Below, one piece after another: positions 52,793 through 62,203 of a stretch of 64,000 nucleotides of DNA. The first letter of the stretch is position 1. Every line of letters begins with the position of its first letter. The notes under the pieces are model-generated. The model had not been told where the DNA came from. It worked only from the letters and a program-made list of their open reading frames with translations, and ran no database searches. Where the stretch lies: NCBI RefSeq assembly GCF_021369635.1, contig NZ_JAJNBZ010000013.1, forward strand, positions 54,636-118,635. The letters run 5' to 3'. This DNA is from Paenibacillus profundus. Its GTDB lineage: Bacteria; Bacillota; Bacilli; Paenibacillales; Paenibacillaceae. The position numbers and the translations under genes are program-made.

Positions 52793-53784
52793 TGTTCAAT
52801 CTCAAATCCTAAATCCTCGATCATTTTATGATCCGCCGTCGCTTCCTGCCCTTCGGTCGTCAAGTAGTCCCCGACGAACACCGAATTCGCCGCATAAAGC
52901 GCAAGCGGCTGCAGCATGCCCAGATTCACTTCACGTCCGCCGGATGCGCGAATCTCCTTCGACGGGCAGATGAAGCGGAACATCGCAATTGCTTTCAAGC
53001 AGCGGCGCGGGTCCAAATCGTTCAAATGCGCAAGCGGCGTCCCCGGAATCGAATTCAAAAAGTTAATAGGAATCGAGTCCGCGTCCAGCTCATGCAAGGA
53101 GAACGCGACATCGACGAGCTGTTCGTCCGTCTCGCCCATCCCCATTATGACGCCAGAGCACGGCGACATCCCGGCATGCTTCGCCGTCTCCACCGTATGT
53201 ACGCGGTCCGCATACGTATGCGTGGACGTAATATGAGAATAATGGCCTTCGCTCGTATTAAGATTGTGGTTGTAGCGGTCAACACCGGCCTGCTTCAACC
53301 GATTCGCTTGCTCCTGCGACAGGATGCCCAAGCAGGCGCAGATCTTCATTGGCATCGTCGATTTAATCTCCTCCACTGCAGCCACGACCTGATCCAGCTC
53401 ACGTGACGTCGGTCCGCGCCCACTGGCAACGATGCAATACGTACCCGCCTGCATCTCCATCGCTTTCTTCGCACCATCCACAAGGATATCCTTCTCAAGC
53501 AGTGTGTACTTCTCAATTGGAGCGTCGGATACGCTGGACTGCGAGCAATATCCACAGTCCTCAGGACAGTATCCGCTCTTTGCGTTAATAATCAGGTTCA
53601 ACTTCACCTTATTGCCAAAATAGTGCCGGCGCACGCGGTACGCCGCGTCCATAATCGCGAGCAGCTCATCATCATCTGCGCGCAGCACACTCAGAGCCTC
53701 TTCCCGGGTGAGAGCCTCTCCCTGAATCGCCTTTCTGGCCAAATTACGCCAATCTGTCTCCACTATTATCATTGTGTCGCTCAT
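52780..53784 (-). CDS. bioB: Biotin synthase
   Basis: A 334-residue radical-SAM enzyme inserting sulfur into dethiobiotin. The 4Fe-4S cluster motif is in AKSGYCPEDCGYCSQ (CxxxCxxC), YNHNLNTSEGHY and GIMGMGET follow, and the conserved Arg of the 2Fe-2S site is in EIRASGGREVNLG. ATG 53784 is preferred, with AAGGAG 8 bases upstream, over ATG 53790. It follows bioD by 24 bp. Confidence 0.96.
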   Translation of the reverse strand: MSDTMIIVETDWRNLARKAIQGEALTREEALSVLRADDDELLAIMDAAYRVRRHYFGNKVKLNLIINAKSGYCPEDCGYCSQSSVSDAPIEKYTLLEKDILVDGAKKAMEMQAGTYCIVASGRGPTSRELDQVVAAVEEIKSTMPMKICACLGILSQEQANRLKQAGVDRYNHNLNTSEGHYSHITSTHTYADRVHTVETAKHAGMSPCSGVIMGMGETDEQLVDVAFSLHELDADSIPINFLNSIPGTPLAHLNDLDPRRCLKAIAMFRFICPSKEIRASGGREVNLGMLQPLALYAANSVFVGDYLTTEGQEATADHKMIEDLGFEIEQCAL

Positions 53785-53808
53785 CCTCATCGCTCCTTCT
53801 TCTCATCT

Positions 53809-54582
53809 TTATTCGCGTTCATGCAGCCATTGCGTAAACCGGGTCATCCTAGTAAACGAAGCTAGCCACTGTTCCTGCCACATCGCCCATGCTGACGATT
53901 CGGTCGCCCGGGCGCGATCTGGCTGCGGAAGCCAAGGCACATGTCCCAGTACAGGAACATCCGCCATCGTCTCAATCATGCGGGCGTTCTCCTCTGCTTC
54001 CTTCACTTCTGCCATCGTCGGAGGACCACTAAACGCTATGGCGATGTCTGTATTTCCCCGTTCGCGTGCGTAATGCACCGCCGTAACCGTATGACTAACC
54101 GTCCCCAGACCCGGCGAAGATACGATCAACAGTGGCACCCTGAGTTCATGTGCCATATCCGCCATCGTATGCCGCTGCGAGAATGGTACGGCGATTCCCC
54201 CTGCGCCCTCAATCAACAGAAATGCCTGTTGTTCCAACCGCTTACGCCCTTCCTCCAGCAAAGCCGTAAACGAAAATGCAATATCTGCACGTTCAAATGC
54301 CATCCAGGGCGCCAGCGGATCGCGCAGCGTCCAAGTCGCCAGCATTTCCTCGGGGAGCTCGGTCATCCCGCTTCCCATTCGCAAGCGATAACTGTCCGCT
54401 TCCGGGTCTCCCATAATCACACCGCTTTGCACCGGCTTCCATAGCTGTAGCTTCCGCTTCCGAATTTGATGTAAATAAGCCGCAATCCCCGCAGTGACAA
54501 CTGTCTTGCCAACGCCCGTTCCCGTTGAGGAAACGAACAATCCTTTGCTATCCCCTGACCCTCGTTGCATTTGCGGTTTCAT
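53809..54582 (-). CDS. bioD: Dethiobiotin synthetase
   Basis: A 257-residue ATP-dependent carboxylase. The P-loop is VSSTGTGVGKTVVTAG (about 17-30), and LLIEGAGGIAVPFS and VSSPGLGTVSHT complete the active site. It is the first gene of bioD-B-F-H-C. ATG 54582 has AAGAGG 8 bases upstream; a GTG at 54591 overlaps that site. BirA-type boxes lie just upstream. bioA is missing from the cluster. Confidence 0.93.
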   Translation of the reverse strand: MKPQMQRGSGDSKGLFVSSTGTGVGKTVVTAGIAAYLHQIRKRKLQLWKPVQSGVIMGDPEADSYRLRMGSGMTELPEEMLATWTLRDPLAPWMAFERADIAFSFTALLEEGRKRLEQQAFLLIEGAGGIAVPFSQRHTMADMAHELRVPLLIVSSPGLGTVSHTVTAVHYARERGNTDIAIAFSGPPTMAEVKEAEENARMIETMADVPVLGHVPWLPQPDRARATESSAWAMWQEQWLASFTRMTRFTQWLHERE

Positions 54583-54598
54583 GTTGGGCACCTCTTCT

Positions 54599-54633
54599 TT
54601 GTAAACCTATGTATAGAAATATAGAGTTGACAT
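54599..54633. promoter_or_regulatory. BirA-like operator 1, next to bioD
   Basis: TTGTAAACC, then about 17 bases, then AGTTGACAT: a good left half and a diverged right half of the biotin operator consensus TTGTWAACC-N14-16-GGTTWACAA. It lies 17 bases above the bioD start. Confidence 0.5.
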
Positions 54634-54677
54634 TACATTCATCCATTTTACCGGAATGGCGGAATCAGCACAAGAGT

Positions 54678-54711
54678 TTGTTAACCAAATTAATACATGA
54701 AAGGTAAACAT
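54678..54711. promoter_or_regulatory. BirA-like operator 2
   Basis: TTGTTAACC-N16-GGTAAACAT fits the biotin-operator consensus with one or two mismatches and the spacing used in E. coli. A TTGTGC-17-TAAAAT promoter on the minus strand starts right beside it (about 54647-54675). Confidence 0.65.
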
Positions 54712-54908
54712 ACATGAACTGCCTCTACATAAAATCCACACACATCTTTGGTACGCTGTTCTTCCAGCGATTCTTTAGCCCGCTTCCCTATACTGCAGCT
54801 GTTGGATGTTGGATCATACCTTTTTCGACCCTTGATAGGTTTGCGATATAACGAAAATGCCCTCATGTACTAAAATGTCAAATGTCTATCATCAAGGAGG
54901 AACCAAAT

Positions 54909-56447
54909 ATGCGTCATTTTCAACCATCTCATCGTCTCCGCCCGCTTCTAACAATCTCGGTTGCAACCGTGCTGCTCTTGGCCTTATTGTCAGGCTGTTC
55001 CCGGCAGCCAGACGGAGCGGAGACGCGGTTCAACGCTTCGTCTGACGCGGGCGCGGCAGAGAATAACAGTACGCCGTCCGGCTCGAACGATCAGGAGCAA
55101 TCAGCCCTACCCGCCAGCACCGCAGATGACTTCGGTGTTTTTGAATTGACCTCAATTCGCCCGCAGCCAGGAAATAAACCGATCACACTGACAATACAAC
55201 AGGCGCGGCACAATTTCGGAGACGGACGCGAAGCAGACATTTGGGGCTATAACGGACAAGTTCCCGGGCCGCCGCTCGTATTTGCGGAGGGGGATCGCGT
55301 CACCGTGGACGTAAACAATCAGTTGGATGTCGGTACCAACATCCACTGGCACGGCTTGAAGGTTCCGATTCGGCAGGACGGTCCCGGCATCGACATGCAG
55401 CCCGGCAACCGGCATGAGTATGAGTTCACAATCCGGCAGACCGGAACATACTGGTATCACTCGCACTACCGTCCGGTCGAAGAACAGGTCGAGCAAGGTT
55501 TGTACGCTCCTCTCGTTATTAAGACAGCGGCAGATCTGAAGTATGACCGTGATATCGTGCTTGTATTGGATGATTGGATGTTAGAAGAGAGACAAGCTTC
55601 GGGGAAGATGAAGATCGATGAATTCGACACGATAAATGGCAAGACCGGCTCTGCCATTCCTGCGTTAACCTTAAAGGAAGGGGAGCTCGTGAAGCTGCGG
55701 TTCGTCAATGCTTCAACCGTCAACTCGCAGAAGCTGAACCTGCCGGGACATACATTTCGTGTGACTCATTTGGACGGAGCGGCGCTGGCGGAGCCGTTTG
55801 AATCCGATACGATCCTTATCAGTCCCGGAGAACGTGTCGACGCCGAGCTGCTGGGCAGCTATAGCGCTGGCAGCTTCGAGCTGACCAACGGCCGGGGCCG
55901 CGGCATGCGTCTGCCGATCATATATAACGGACAACGGAACGAAGTAACAGCATCACCGTTCCTTGCACCTGCGCCCCGTCCGCTGCTGACGGAAGCGCCT
56001 CAGTCGCCTGACTTTACGGTACGCCTGAATTCGGGCATGATGAGCGGCAATCTAGAAAGCGACGGGAAGATGAATCAAGGTATGACGAATGGAGGAGCGA
56101 TGAGGGGAGGCATGATGAACCATCGCATGTCGTGGCTGATTAACGGGCAAGCCTTTCCCGATACAGAGCCCCTTCGCATCGAGACTGGCCGCACTTATAC
56201 AATGCGAATCTATAACGATGACCATCATATGGCGCATCCCATGCATCTGCATGGCACACACTTTCAAGTGCTCTCCTTCAACGGCGAAGCGCCGGCGCGG
56301 GAGTTGTTCAAGGATACCGTCAATGTCCCTCTGGCCGAGTATGTAGACATTGCATTCCGCTTCGATGAAGCAGGAGAATGGATGTTTCACTGCCATATTT
56401 TGAATCACGAGGACGGCGGCATGATGACATCCGTCATCGCCGAGTAA
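54909..56447 (+). CDS. Multicopper oxidase lipoprotein
   Basis: A 512-residue multicopper oxidase. The signal peptide ends in LLSGCS (lipobox). Copper ligands are NIHWHG (about 144), YWYHSH (about 182), HPMHLHG (about 442) and HCHILNHEDGGM (about 493), the last with the T1 Cys and axial Met. A methionine-rich segment at about 376-407 (GGMMNHRM) resembles copper-binding loops of CueO-type cuprous oxidases. It is likely a surface copper or metal oxidase. ATG 54909 follows GGAGG by 8 bases. It stands alone. Confidence 0.92.
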   Translation: MRHFQPSHRLRPLLTISVATVLLLALLSGCSRQPDGAETRFNASSDAGAAENNSTPSGSNDQEQSALPASTADDFGVFELTSIRPQPGNKPITLTIQQARHNFGDGREADIWGYNGQVPGPPLVFAEGDRVTVDVNNQLDVGTNIHWHGLKVPIRQDGPGIDMQPGNRHEYEFTIRQTGTYWYHSHYRPVEEQVEQGLYAPLVIKTAADLKYDRDIVLVLDDWMLEERQASGKMKIDEFDTINGKTGSAIPALTLKEGELVKLRFVNASTVNSQKLNLPGHTFRVTHLDGAALAEPFESDTILISPGERVDAELLGSYSAGSFELTNGRGRGMRLPIIYNGQRNEVTASPFLAPAPRPLLTEAPQSPDFTVRLNSGMMSGNLESDGKMNQGMTNGGAMRGGMMNHRMSWLINGQAFPDTEPLRIETGRTYTMRIYNDDHHMAHPMHLHGTHFQVLSFNGEAPARELFKDTVNVPLAEYVDIAFRFDEAGEWMFHCHILNHEDGGMMTSVIAE

Positions 56448-56484
56448 AACGGATTGGGCCCGCACAACTTTAACTTGATTCAAA

Positions 56485-56517
56485 AAAGGAGCTGCCTCAT
56501 TTTGAGATAGCCCCTTT
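56485..56517. terminator. Terminator of the multicopper oxidase gene
   Basis: AAAGG-GCT-CTCA pairs with TGAG-AGC-CCTTT with two internal mismatches. Related AAAGGGGC...GCCCCTTT hairpins are at 62204 and 63571. Confidence 0.65.
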
Positions 56518-56518
56518 G

Positions 56519-56904
56519 TACTTGAAAAGCCCAGGAAGCTTGGTATTATCCCCTCTATGTGTATATGTTCTTGTCTCTTCCGACAATTCTGATCTGTGGT
56601 TTCAGAAATTCAATTTTTTAATCAGTGCTAGTGACGTACTGCATTGCGTTCGCAATGCAGTAACCGTCCAAGTGTATTTCTTGGAGTATACCGCTTTCCT
56701 TTTTTGAGCCTCCGTTTTCAACGTACAATTCTATTTTTTCACCGCTGCTTTAAGATTCACCCCCTATCACTCTATACAACGAACCATCCACACAAAAATG
56801 TGACAGTAAAACAAAAATAAAAAGGATGCAACATAAAAATAATTTGTTTAGATATCTAAATCTATTTTCCGCTTGCTTATATTTATTTCATTTGCTAATA
56901 TAAC
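56519..56904. other. AT-rich gap with strong palindromes
   Basis: A 26-bp perfect palindrome lies at 56637-56662 (TACTGCATTGCG, TT, and its complement). Right after it, TCCAAG-N7-CTTGGA at 56667-56685 is a MerR-operator-like dyad. The rest, to the TetR gene, is very AT-rich and has no supported gene. Confidence 0.4.
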
Positions 56905-56906
56905 TG

Positions 56907-56918
56907 ACGAACGTTCGT
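56907..56918. promoter_or_regulatory. TetR-type operator before the efflux pair
   Basis: ACGAACGTTCGT is a perfect 12-bp palindrome about 20 bases before the regulator start, between the likely promoter and the ribosome site. It is suited to autorepression by the TetR protein. Confidence 0.65.
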
Positions 56919-56937
56919 TAAATCGGAGGTGGTTTTA

Positions 56938-57516
56938 TTGAAAAGCAATGGCATTAAGGAGGCCGCTCTAAAATATTTCACAATTCATGGTTATGAAGGA
57001 GCATCCCTTTCTCTAATCGCTGAAGAAGTCGGCATGAAAAAACAATCCATTTACGCCCATTTTAAAGGAAAGGATGATCTTTTTCTGCAAGTTTTACGTG
57101 ATGCGAAAGAGACGGAGCTATCTTCAAAGCTTCAATATTTCAGCAACATTGATTCAAAAAATCCCGAAAAAGATTTATACGGATTTCTGCAATTGGTAAT
57201 CGATCTATTCCAAAAAAATGAGCAGTTAAAATTTTGGCTGCGTATGTCTTTTTTTCCACCGGCACATCTCGCAAAAGCAATCGAAAAGGAAGTAATCGAT
57301 ATCGAGGAGAAGGTGCAGTCGATACTGGAAAGTAAATTTCAGGCTTGGATCGATGCTGAAGCAATAGTCGGAGATGCAGCAAAAACGCCGACCCTCGCCT
57401 TCTTAGGAGTAGTCGATTCCATTATGCTGGAGCTTGTATACGGCAATGATGAGAAACGGCTGAAGGATAAATTAGCAGCCTCTTGGACCGTATTCTGGAG
57501 AGGTATTTCACATTAA
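56938..57516 (+). CDS. TetR/AcrR-family regulator of the MFS pump
   Basis: A 192-residue TetR-family repressor. The N-terminal helix-turn-helix is IKEAALKYFTIHGYEGASLSLIAEEVGMKKQSIYAHFKGKDDLF; the C-terminal domain binds an unknown ligand. It starts at TTG 56938 with GGAGG 8 bases upstream. The MFS gene begins 30 bp after its stop, so the two are one transcript. Codon use is AT-rich compared with the flanking bio and PTS genes, a sign of acquisition. Confidence 0.85.
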   Translation: MKSNGIKEAALKYFTIHGYEGASLSLIAEEVGMKKQSIYAHFKGKDDLFLQVLRDAKETELSSKLQYFSNIDSKNPEKDLYGFLQLVIDLFQKNEQLKFWLRMSFFPPAHLAKAIEKEVIDIEEKVQSILESKFQAWIDAEAIVGDAAKTPTLAFLGVVDSIMLELVYGNDEKRLKDKLAASWTVFWRGISH

Positions 57517-57545
57517 TGATTCTTACAGAAAGAAAGTGTTGATAC

Positions 57546-58748
57546 ATGAAGAAAACAATAAAAGAACAAAAGACGGTATTACTTATTCTTTTAAGCAATA
57601 TATTCATTGCCTTTCTAGGAATTGGTCTCATCATCCCCGTTATGCCGTCTTTTATGAATATTATGCATTTATCAGGCAAAACGATGGGCTATCTTGTTGC
57701 CGCCTTTGCGGTGGCACAACTGCTTATGTCACCACTCGCAGGACGATGGGTTGACCGTTACGGTAGAAAGAAAATCATCATCATCGGCTTATTCCTTTTC
57801 GGTGTTTCAGAACTTATCTTTGGTTTGGCCACGAATGTATCGGTGCTTTATATATCAAGGATTCTAGGGGGAATTAGTGCCGCCTTTGTTATGCCAGGGG
57901 TTACTGCATATGTTGCAGATATTACATCCGTTCAGGAACGGCCAAAAGCGATGGGCTATATTTCTGCCGCGATTAGCACGGGCTTTATTATAGGACCTGG
58001 CATCGGTGGCTTTATTGCAGAATACGGTATACGCATGCCCTTCTTCTTTGCGGCAGCCATTGCCTTTTTAGCATGCATTTCGTCCATATTTATTTTAAAA
58101 GAGCAGCTGACAAAGGAACAGCTTGCAGAAATTTCCGCAAATACAAAGCAAACAAACTTTATAAGCGATTTAAAAAGATCACTTCATCCGCTTTACTTTA
58201 TCGCATTTATCATTGTATTTGTGCTCGCTTTCGGTTTATCAGCATATGAAACGGTTTTTAGCCTGTTTTCTGATCATAAATTCGGCTTCACGCCGAAGGA
58301 CATTGCAGCCATTATTACAATAAGCTCAATCTTCGGCGTTATTGCGCAAGTATTTATGTTTGGAAAAATGGTAGAAAAACTCGGTGAAAAGAAACTGATC
58401 CAATTATGTTTAATTACAGGTGCAATATTGGCGGTGGCGTCCACCTTGATCTCTAGCTATTTGGCCGTGCTGGCGGTAACTTGCTTCATCTTCCTCGCAT
58501 TTGATTTGCTTCGTCCGGCATTGACGACATTTTTATCAAAAGCTGCCGGGAAAGAGCAAGGATTTGTTGCTGGAATGAATTCAACCTATACGAGCTTAGG
58601 TAATATCGTCGGGCCAGCGATGGCAGGAATACTATTTGACGTAAACATCCACTATCCTTATCTTTTCGCTGCTGTCATTATGGTCATTGGCCTCGGTATT
58701 ACAGTCATGTGGAATGAAAAACAATTGGGAGAAAGCTTAGCGGAATAA
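57546..58748 (+). CDS. MFS multidrug efflux pump, NorA/Bmr-like
   Basis: A 400-residue transporter with 12 predicted helices. Motif A is GRWVDRYGRKK in loop 2-3, motif C-like GFIIGPGIGGFIAEYG is in helix 5 (drug:proton antiporter signature), and IIPVMPSFM in helix 1 is common to NorA/Bmr. It probably expels several hydrophobic drugs, and the TetR gene upstream controls it. AT-rich like its partner. Confidence 0.88.
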   Translation: MKKTIKEQKTVLLILLSNIFIAFLGIGLIIPVMPSFMNIMHLSGKTMGYLVAAFAVAQLLMSPLAGRWVDRYGRKKIIIIGLFLFGVSELIFGLATNVSVLYISRILGGISAAFVMPGVTAYVADITSVQERPKAMGYISAAISTGFIIGPGIGGFIAEYGIRMPFFFAAAIAFLACISSIFILKEQLTKEQLAEISANTKQTNFISDLKRSLHPLYFIAFIIVFVLAFGLSAYETVFSLFSDHKFGFTPKDIAAIITISSIFGVIAQVFMFGKMVEKLGEKKLIQLCLITGAILAVASTLISSYLAVLAVTCFIFLAFDLLRPALTTFLSKAAGKEQGFVAGMNSTYTSLGNIVGPAMAGILFDVNIHYPYLFAAVIMVIGLGITVMWNEKQLGESLAE

Positions 58749-58785
58749 TTTGAAAAGCGCGGGGCGTATTTATAAATAACACCAT

Positions 58786-58899
58786 TTACTTTGTCGGTAG
58801 TGCCAGCTTCGCTGGTACTGCCCCATCCAGAAGATATATCCCTTCTTGATACCGCTCGTAATCTGCCTTTAGCTGCAAAATCATTTCCGTTTTCTTCAT
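58786..58899 (-). CDS. Small hypothetical protein (37 residues)
   Basis: A short frame MKKTEMILQLKADYERYQEG..., mostly charged helix, with AAAGGA 9 bases upstream of ATG 58899. I do not recognise it. A second short frame directly upstream (stop at 58928) reads GVERSNGVQAVAEDISYEIE and looks coding-like, perhaps another small gene or the tail of a lost one. Both sit in a gap between the MFS pump and the glucose permease. Confidence 0.35.
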   Translation of the reverse strand: MKKTEMILQLKADYERYQEGIYLLDGAVPAKLALPTK

Positions 58900-58927
58900 C
58901 TTCATCCGTCCTTTCAAGTAGCCTGGC

Positions 58928-59040
58928 CTATAGGTCAAGCCAATCGTGGCCCTTCTCAATTTCATAGCTGATGTCCTCGGCCACCGCTTGAACCCCGTTG
59001 CTCCGCTCCACCCCCGTGGTACCTGTCACCGTTCCAGCCC
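58928..59040 (-). pseudogene. Possible gene fragment or small gene
   Basis: A minus-strand frame of about 33-38 codons ends at the TAG at 58928-58930 and has coding-like composition (VQAVAEDISYEIEKGHDWLDL). It is closed upstream by a TAA near 59055. No family can be named. It may be the remnant of a gene cut by rearrangement. Confidence 0.3.
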
Positions 59041-59089
59041 GTTTTTGCTTTTAATCCAAGTACCCGCGGTTGCGGAGCGTAGCGCAGCA

Positions 59090-59163
59090 AAAAGCCCAAT
59101 GGAACATAGATCTGCTTTCAGGCTGCGCCGCCGCTTAGTGATCTCTGTATCGATTGGGCTTTT
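59090..59163. terminator. Long hairpin with A/T flanks
   Basis: AAAAGCCCAAT pairs with ATTGGGCTTTT and pairing continues imperfectly to GATC/GATC, making a stem of about 22 bp with a GC-rich loop of about 27 bases. It could terminate in both directions. Beyond it, at about 59245-59360, two units like CTGA-AGGG-AGAG resemble the ends of the palindromic element at 13380 and 38030. Confidence 0.45.
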
Positions 59164-59512
59164 AGTAGGTGGTGGGGGTTCGTGGCCGTTTTACATACAA
59201 TAATGCCTATTACATTCTGATCGGAGGTTCCACCACTTTCTATTCTGACTGTAGGGGAGAGCGGATCTATGACGCATTGTTCAAGACCCTAACAACATAT
59301 CCGCCATGGCGAGGAGGAGAAACATGCTAGTTTTCTGAATGAAGGGCAGAGTGAACCAAAGGGTCGAAATAGGAACATTCGCTCTGGATACGCCTCGCTC
59401 CTGTAAGCCCGAACCCCTGCCCTAGCAGGGCTTTAGGGACAGGCGTGAACCGCTTGGCGATATGGCAATACGCATTGAAGGTTCTTTCCGTCATCCTCTT
59501 GTACAAGAAAAG

Positions 59513-59536
59513 AGAGCGGTCAAATGCATCCGCTCT
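59513..59536 (-). terminator. Terminator overlapping the end of ptsG
   Basis: AGAGCGG pairs with CCGCTCT around a 10-base loop; the minus strand continues TCTTTTCTTG. The stop codon TAG is part of the stem. Confidence 0.7.
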
Positions 59537-61136
59537 AATCGTTCTCGCTGCGATCACTGTCTGGACGCTTCCCTCGATCCCTGTCTTCATCGGATTCGCC
59601 CGTATCCAGTTCCATGTCCTCTTGTTTGATGATTTCATGAATTTGATGCTTAATCGTCTCTGAGCGGGTTCCGAATATTGCCTGCACATTGTTGCCGACC
59701 TCAAGCACCCCCGAAGCGCCCAACTCTTTCAATCGGTCTTTGTCCACATCGCCCTTATCCTTGACCTGTACACGCAAGCGCGTAATGCAAGCATCCAGGG
59801 AAGCGATGTTGTCCTTGCCGCCAAGCGCTGTCAGTATGCCGCGCGGCAGTTCTCCCGCCGTTGCCGCTCCTTGCCTAGCGGCAGCAGCCAGTGCGGCCGC
59901 TTCCCTTCCGGGTGTCTTGAGATTGAACTTGCGGATGGCGAAGCGGAATCCGAAATAGTAAATGAGCGCAAGCACCAAGCCGACCGGGATGACGAGCCAG
60001 TAAGGCGTCCGGTGCTGGAGCACGCCGAACAGCAAGTAATCGATGACGCCGCCGGAGAACGTCATGCCGATTTTGACGCCGAGCAGATGCATCGTCAGGA
60101 ACGAAAGGCCCGCAAAAAAGACGTGCACGGCAAAGAGAAGCGGCGCCACGAACAGGAAAGAGAATTCGAGCGGTTCCGTAATTCCGGTCAAGAACGACGT
60201 GAGCGCTGCCGAGCCCATAAGCCCCGCCACGAGCGTTTTATTCTCCGGACGCGCTTCATGGTATATGGCGAGTGCTGCCGCCGGCAGCCCGAACATCATG
60301 AAGGGATATTTGCCGGTCATGAACGTACCCGCCGTCAGCTCGACACCATCCTTCAATTGGGCGAAAAAGATCTTCTGATCCCCTCGGACCAGCTCGCCTG
60401 CTTTGTTCACATATTCCCCGAACTCGAACCAGAACGGCGCGTAGAAAATGTGATGCAATCCGAATGGAATGAGCGCCCGTTCACAGATGCCGAAGATGAA
60501 GGCCGCAAGCGCGCGGTTCGAATCGATGAGCGAATGAGAGAATGCATTCAGACCAACTTGAATGGGCGGCCATATGAACACCATCACGATCCCGATAATA
60601 AGCGACGTGACGGCTGTTATTATCGGAACAAAGCGCTTGCCCGCGAAGAAGCCAAGGTATGAGGGCAGCTCAATCGTGAAAAAACGCTTATATAGCGCTG
60701 CCGCCGTGATGCCGATAATAATGCCGCCGAAGACGCCCGTCTGCAGCGTCGGCACGCCTTGAACGATGGCATACGCGAAGTTGGTCTCCACCATGTCCGG
60801 CGTTACGTTCATTATCACTTTCATCGTCACATTCATGACGAAATATCCGACGATGGCGGCGAGCCCTGCCACACCGTCCCCCCCGGCCAGACCGATGGCT
60901 ACCCCGACAGCGAACAATAAGGACAAGTTATCAAACACGATGCCCCCAGCTTGCTCCATCACGCTGGAGATGATACTGATGGCGCTGCTGCCCAGCACCG
61001 GAATCCTTGCAATTAGATCCGGATTGCGAAGCGCATTGCCGATACCGAGCAGAATGCCGGCAGCAGGCAGAATGGCGACAGGCAGCATCAGTGCCTTGCC
61101 GACCTTTTGCAGCACGCCGAATATGGATTTAAACAT
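59535..61136 (-). CDS. ptsG: PTS permease EIICB, glucose type
   Basis: A 533-residue glucose permease. [20 protein letters not shown] at the start is very like Bacillus PtsG. The EIIC domain (about 1-405) contains [19 protein letters not shown] and [10 protein letters not shown]; the EIIB Cys is in [12 protein letters not shown] (about 450). A charged tail of about 30 residues (Asp, Glu, Arg, Ser) follows. The EIIA domain is missing, so the Crr protein is probably its donor. ATG 61136 has AGGGG 9 bases upstream; a TTG at 61145 is less suitable. No RAT was found in its leader. Confidence 0.9.
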   Translation of the reverse strand: MFKSIFGVLQKVGKALMLPVAILPAAGILLGIGNALRNPDLIARIPVLGSSAISIISSVMEQAGGIVFDNLSLLFAVGVAIGLAGGDGVAGLAAIVGYFVMNVTMKVIMNVTPDMVETNFAYAIVQGVPTLQTGVFGGIIIGITAAALYKRFFTIELPSYLGFFAGKRFVPIITAVTSLIIGIVMVFIWPPIQVGLNAFSHSLIDSNRALAAFIFGICERALIPFGLHHIFYAPFWFEFGEYVNKAGELVRGDQKIFFAQLKDGVELTAGTFMTGKYPFMMFGLPAAALAIYHEARPENKTLVAGLMGSAALTSFLTGITEPLEFSFLFVAPLLFAVHVFFAGLSFLTMHLLGVKIGMTFSGGVIDYLLFGVLQHRTPYWLVIPVGLVLALIYYFGFRFAIRKFNLKTPGREAAALAAAARQGAATAGELPRGILTALGGKDNIASLDACITRLRVQVKDKGDVDKDRLKELGASGVLEVGNNVQAIFGTRSETIKHQIHEIIKQEDMELDTGESDEDRDRGKRPDSDRSEND

Positions 61137-61276
61137 AGAACTCAACCCCTAACTATGTGCATGATCTTCAGAATGGATGAGAACCCTGTTGTTACCATTT
61201 CCAATCCGTTCTAGTGCTATGCACGCGGGTGAGTTCTGATTTACAGAGTCATAACTTCATGTAGACTCATACAAAT

Positions 61277-61390
61277 TCATGATACTTCATATACGACAAC
61301 ACCCTTGGAAACTCCCAATTCAGGGTAGCGCGCCATAATGGCCGGCAGCTCGCCCAAGCGAAAGCGGTGGCTGATGAGCGGCTCGATGCG
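61277..61390 (-). pseudogene. 3' remnant of a medium-chain dehydrogenase
   Basis: A minus-strand frame reads EPLISHRFRLGELPAIMARY and then ...GVSKGVVVYEVS before a TGA at 61277-61279. This is the usual C-terminal end of zinc-type alcohol/polyol dehydrogenases (MDR family). The rest of the gene is absent: beyond about 61390 the sequence is the LacI-like gene on the other strand. Confidence 0.6.
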
Positions 61391-62179
61391 CAGAAGAGCT
61401 TTTTCGGAGAGATCTATTTAAGCGTGGAGCAGGAGACGAGAGGGCGCGGCAAGCATCTGCTTATCCAATCCATCAACAAAGAATCGGAGCTTGAGCTTAC
61501 TTTGCCGCCGTTTTTGGAAAATCTGGACGTAGACGGCATCCTTATTTTGTCTCACCTTAGTACGGCTTACACGAACGCAGTTATTGCCACCGGCATTCCG
61601 ACAGTGCTAATTGACCATCATCATCCGGCCATTCATATCGACTGCATCTTGACGAACAATCGCTTCAGCGCATATGAGGCCGTTCAGCATCTGTTCGAGC
61701 TTGGGCACCGGAATATCGGCTTTATGGGCAACATCAGCTTCTCACCCAGCTACTACGAGCGGCTGGATGGGTTCCAACTGGCGCTGCGCGATTTGGGACT
61801 CGATGTCAATCCGGACTGGATCGTGACGGATGCGCTTGAGCAGTCGGAATATATGATGCAGACGATGAAAGCCATCAGAACCCAACCGACCGCTTGGTTT
61901 TGCGTGAACGATGGCCTCGGGTTCCTCGCCAACTCCACGCTGCATCAGCTTGGCTTTCAGGTGCCGGATGACGTATCCGTCTGCAGCTTTGATAACGGGC
62001 AGTTATCCCGCTTGGCCACGCCCACGACGACAACGATGTCCGTCGATTTGAATCTGTTCGGCCGCAAAGCCGTCGAGCAGTTCTTCTGGCGCATGGAACA
62101 CAAGGTTGAGCCGTTCATGGAGCTGTTGCTGCCGACGAAGCTCATCGCACGAGAATCCACCGCGGCACCGAGAAGCTAA
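61367..62179 (+). pseudogene. LacI-family regulator lacking its DNA-binding domain
   Basis: The frame encodes about 265 residues of the LacI/PBP1 ligand-binding domain: FFGEIYLSVEQETRGRGKHLLI, DGILILS, ILTNNRFSAYEAVQHLFELGHRNIGFMGN, CVNDGLGFLANSTLHQLG, SVCSFDNGQLSRLATPTTTTMSVDL. Full proteins have about 60-70 more residues at the N-terminus, with the helix-turn-helix and hinge. Here that part is replaced by the end of a dehydrogenase gene on the opposite strand, and the first 8 codons are antisense to it. No ribosome site is seen. Almost certainly inactive as a repressor. Confidence 0.7.
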
Positions 62180-62203
62180 AAAACGATATTAAATCGAATT
62201 ACA

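Noticed and set aside
61137-61276. A RAT/terminator sought upstream of the PtsG-like gene
   Set aside because: No GTGTTACT-type motif or terminator hairpin was found in the leader, so GlcT control of this copy is not claimed.
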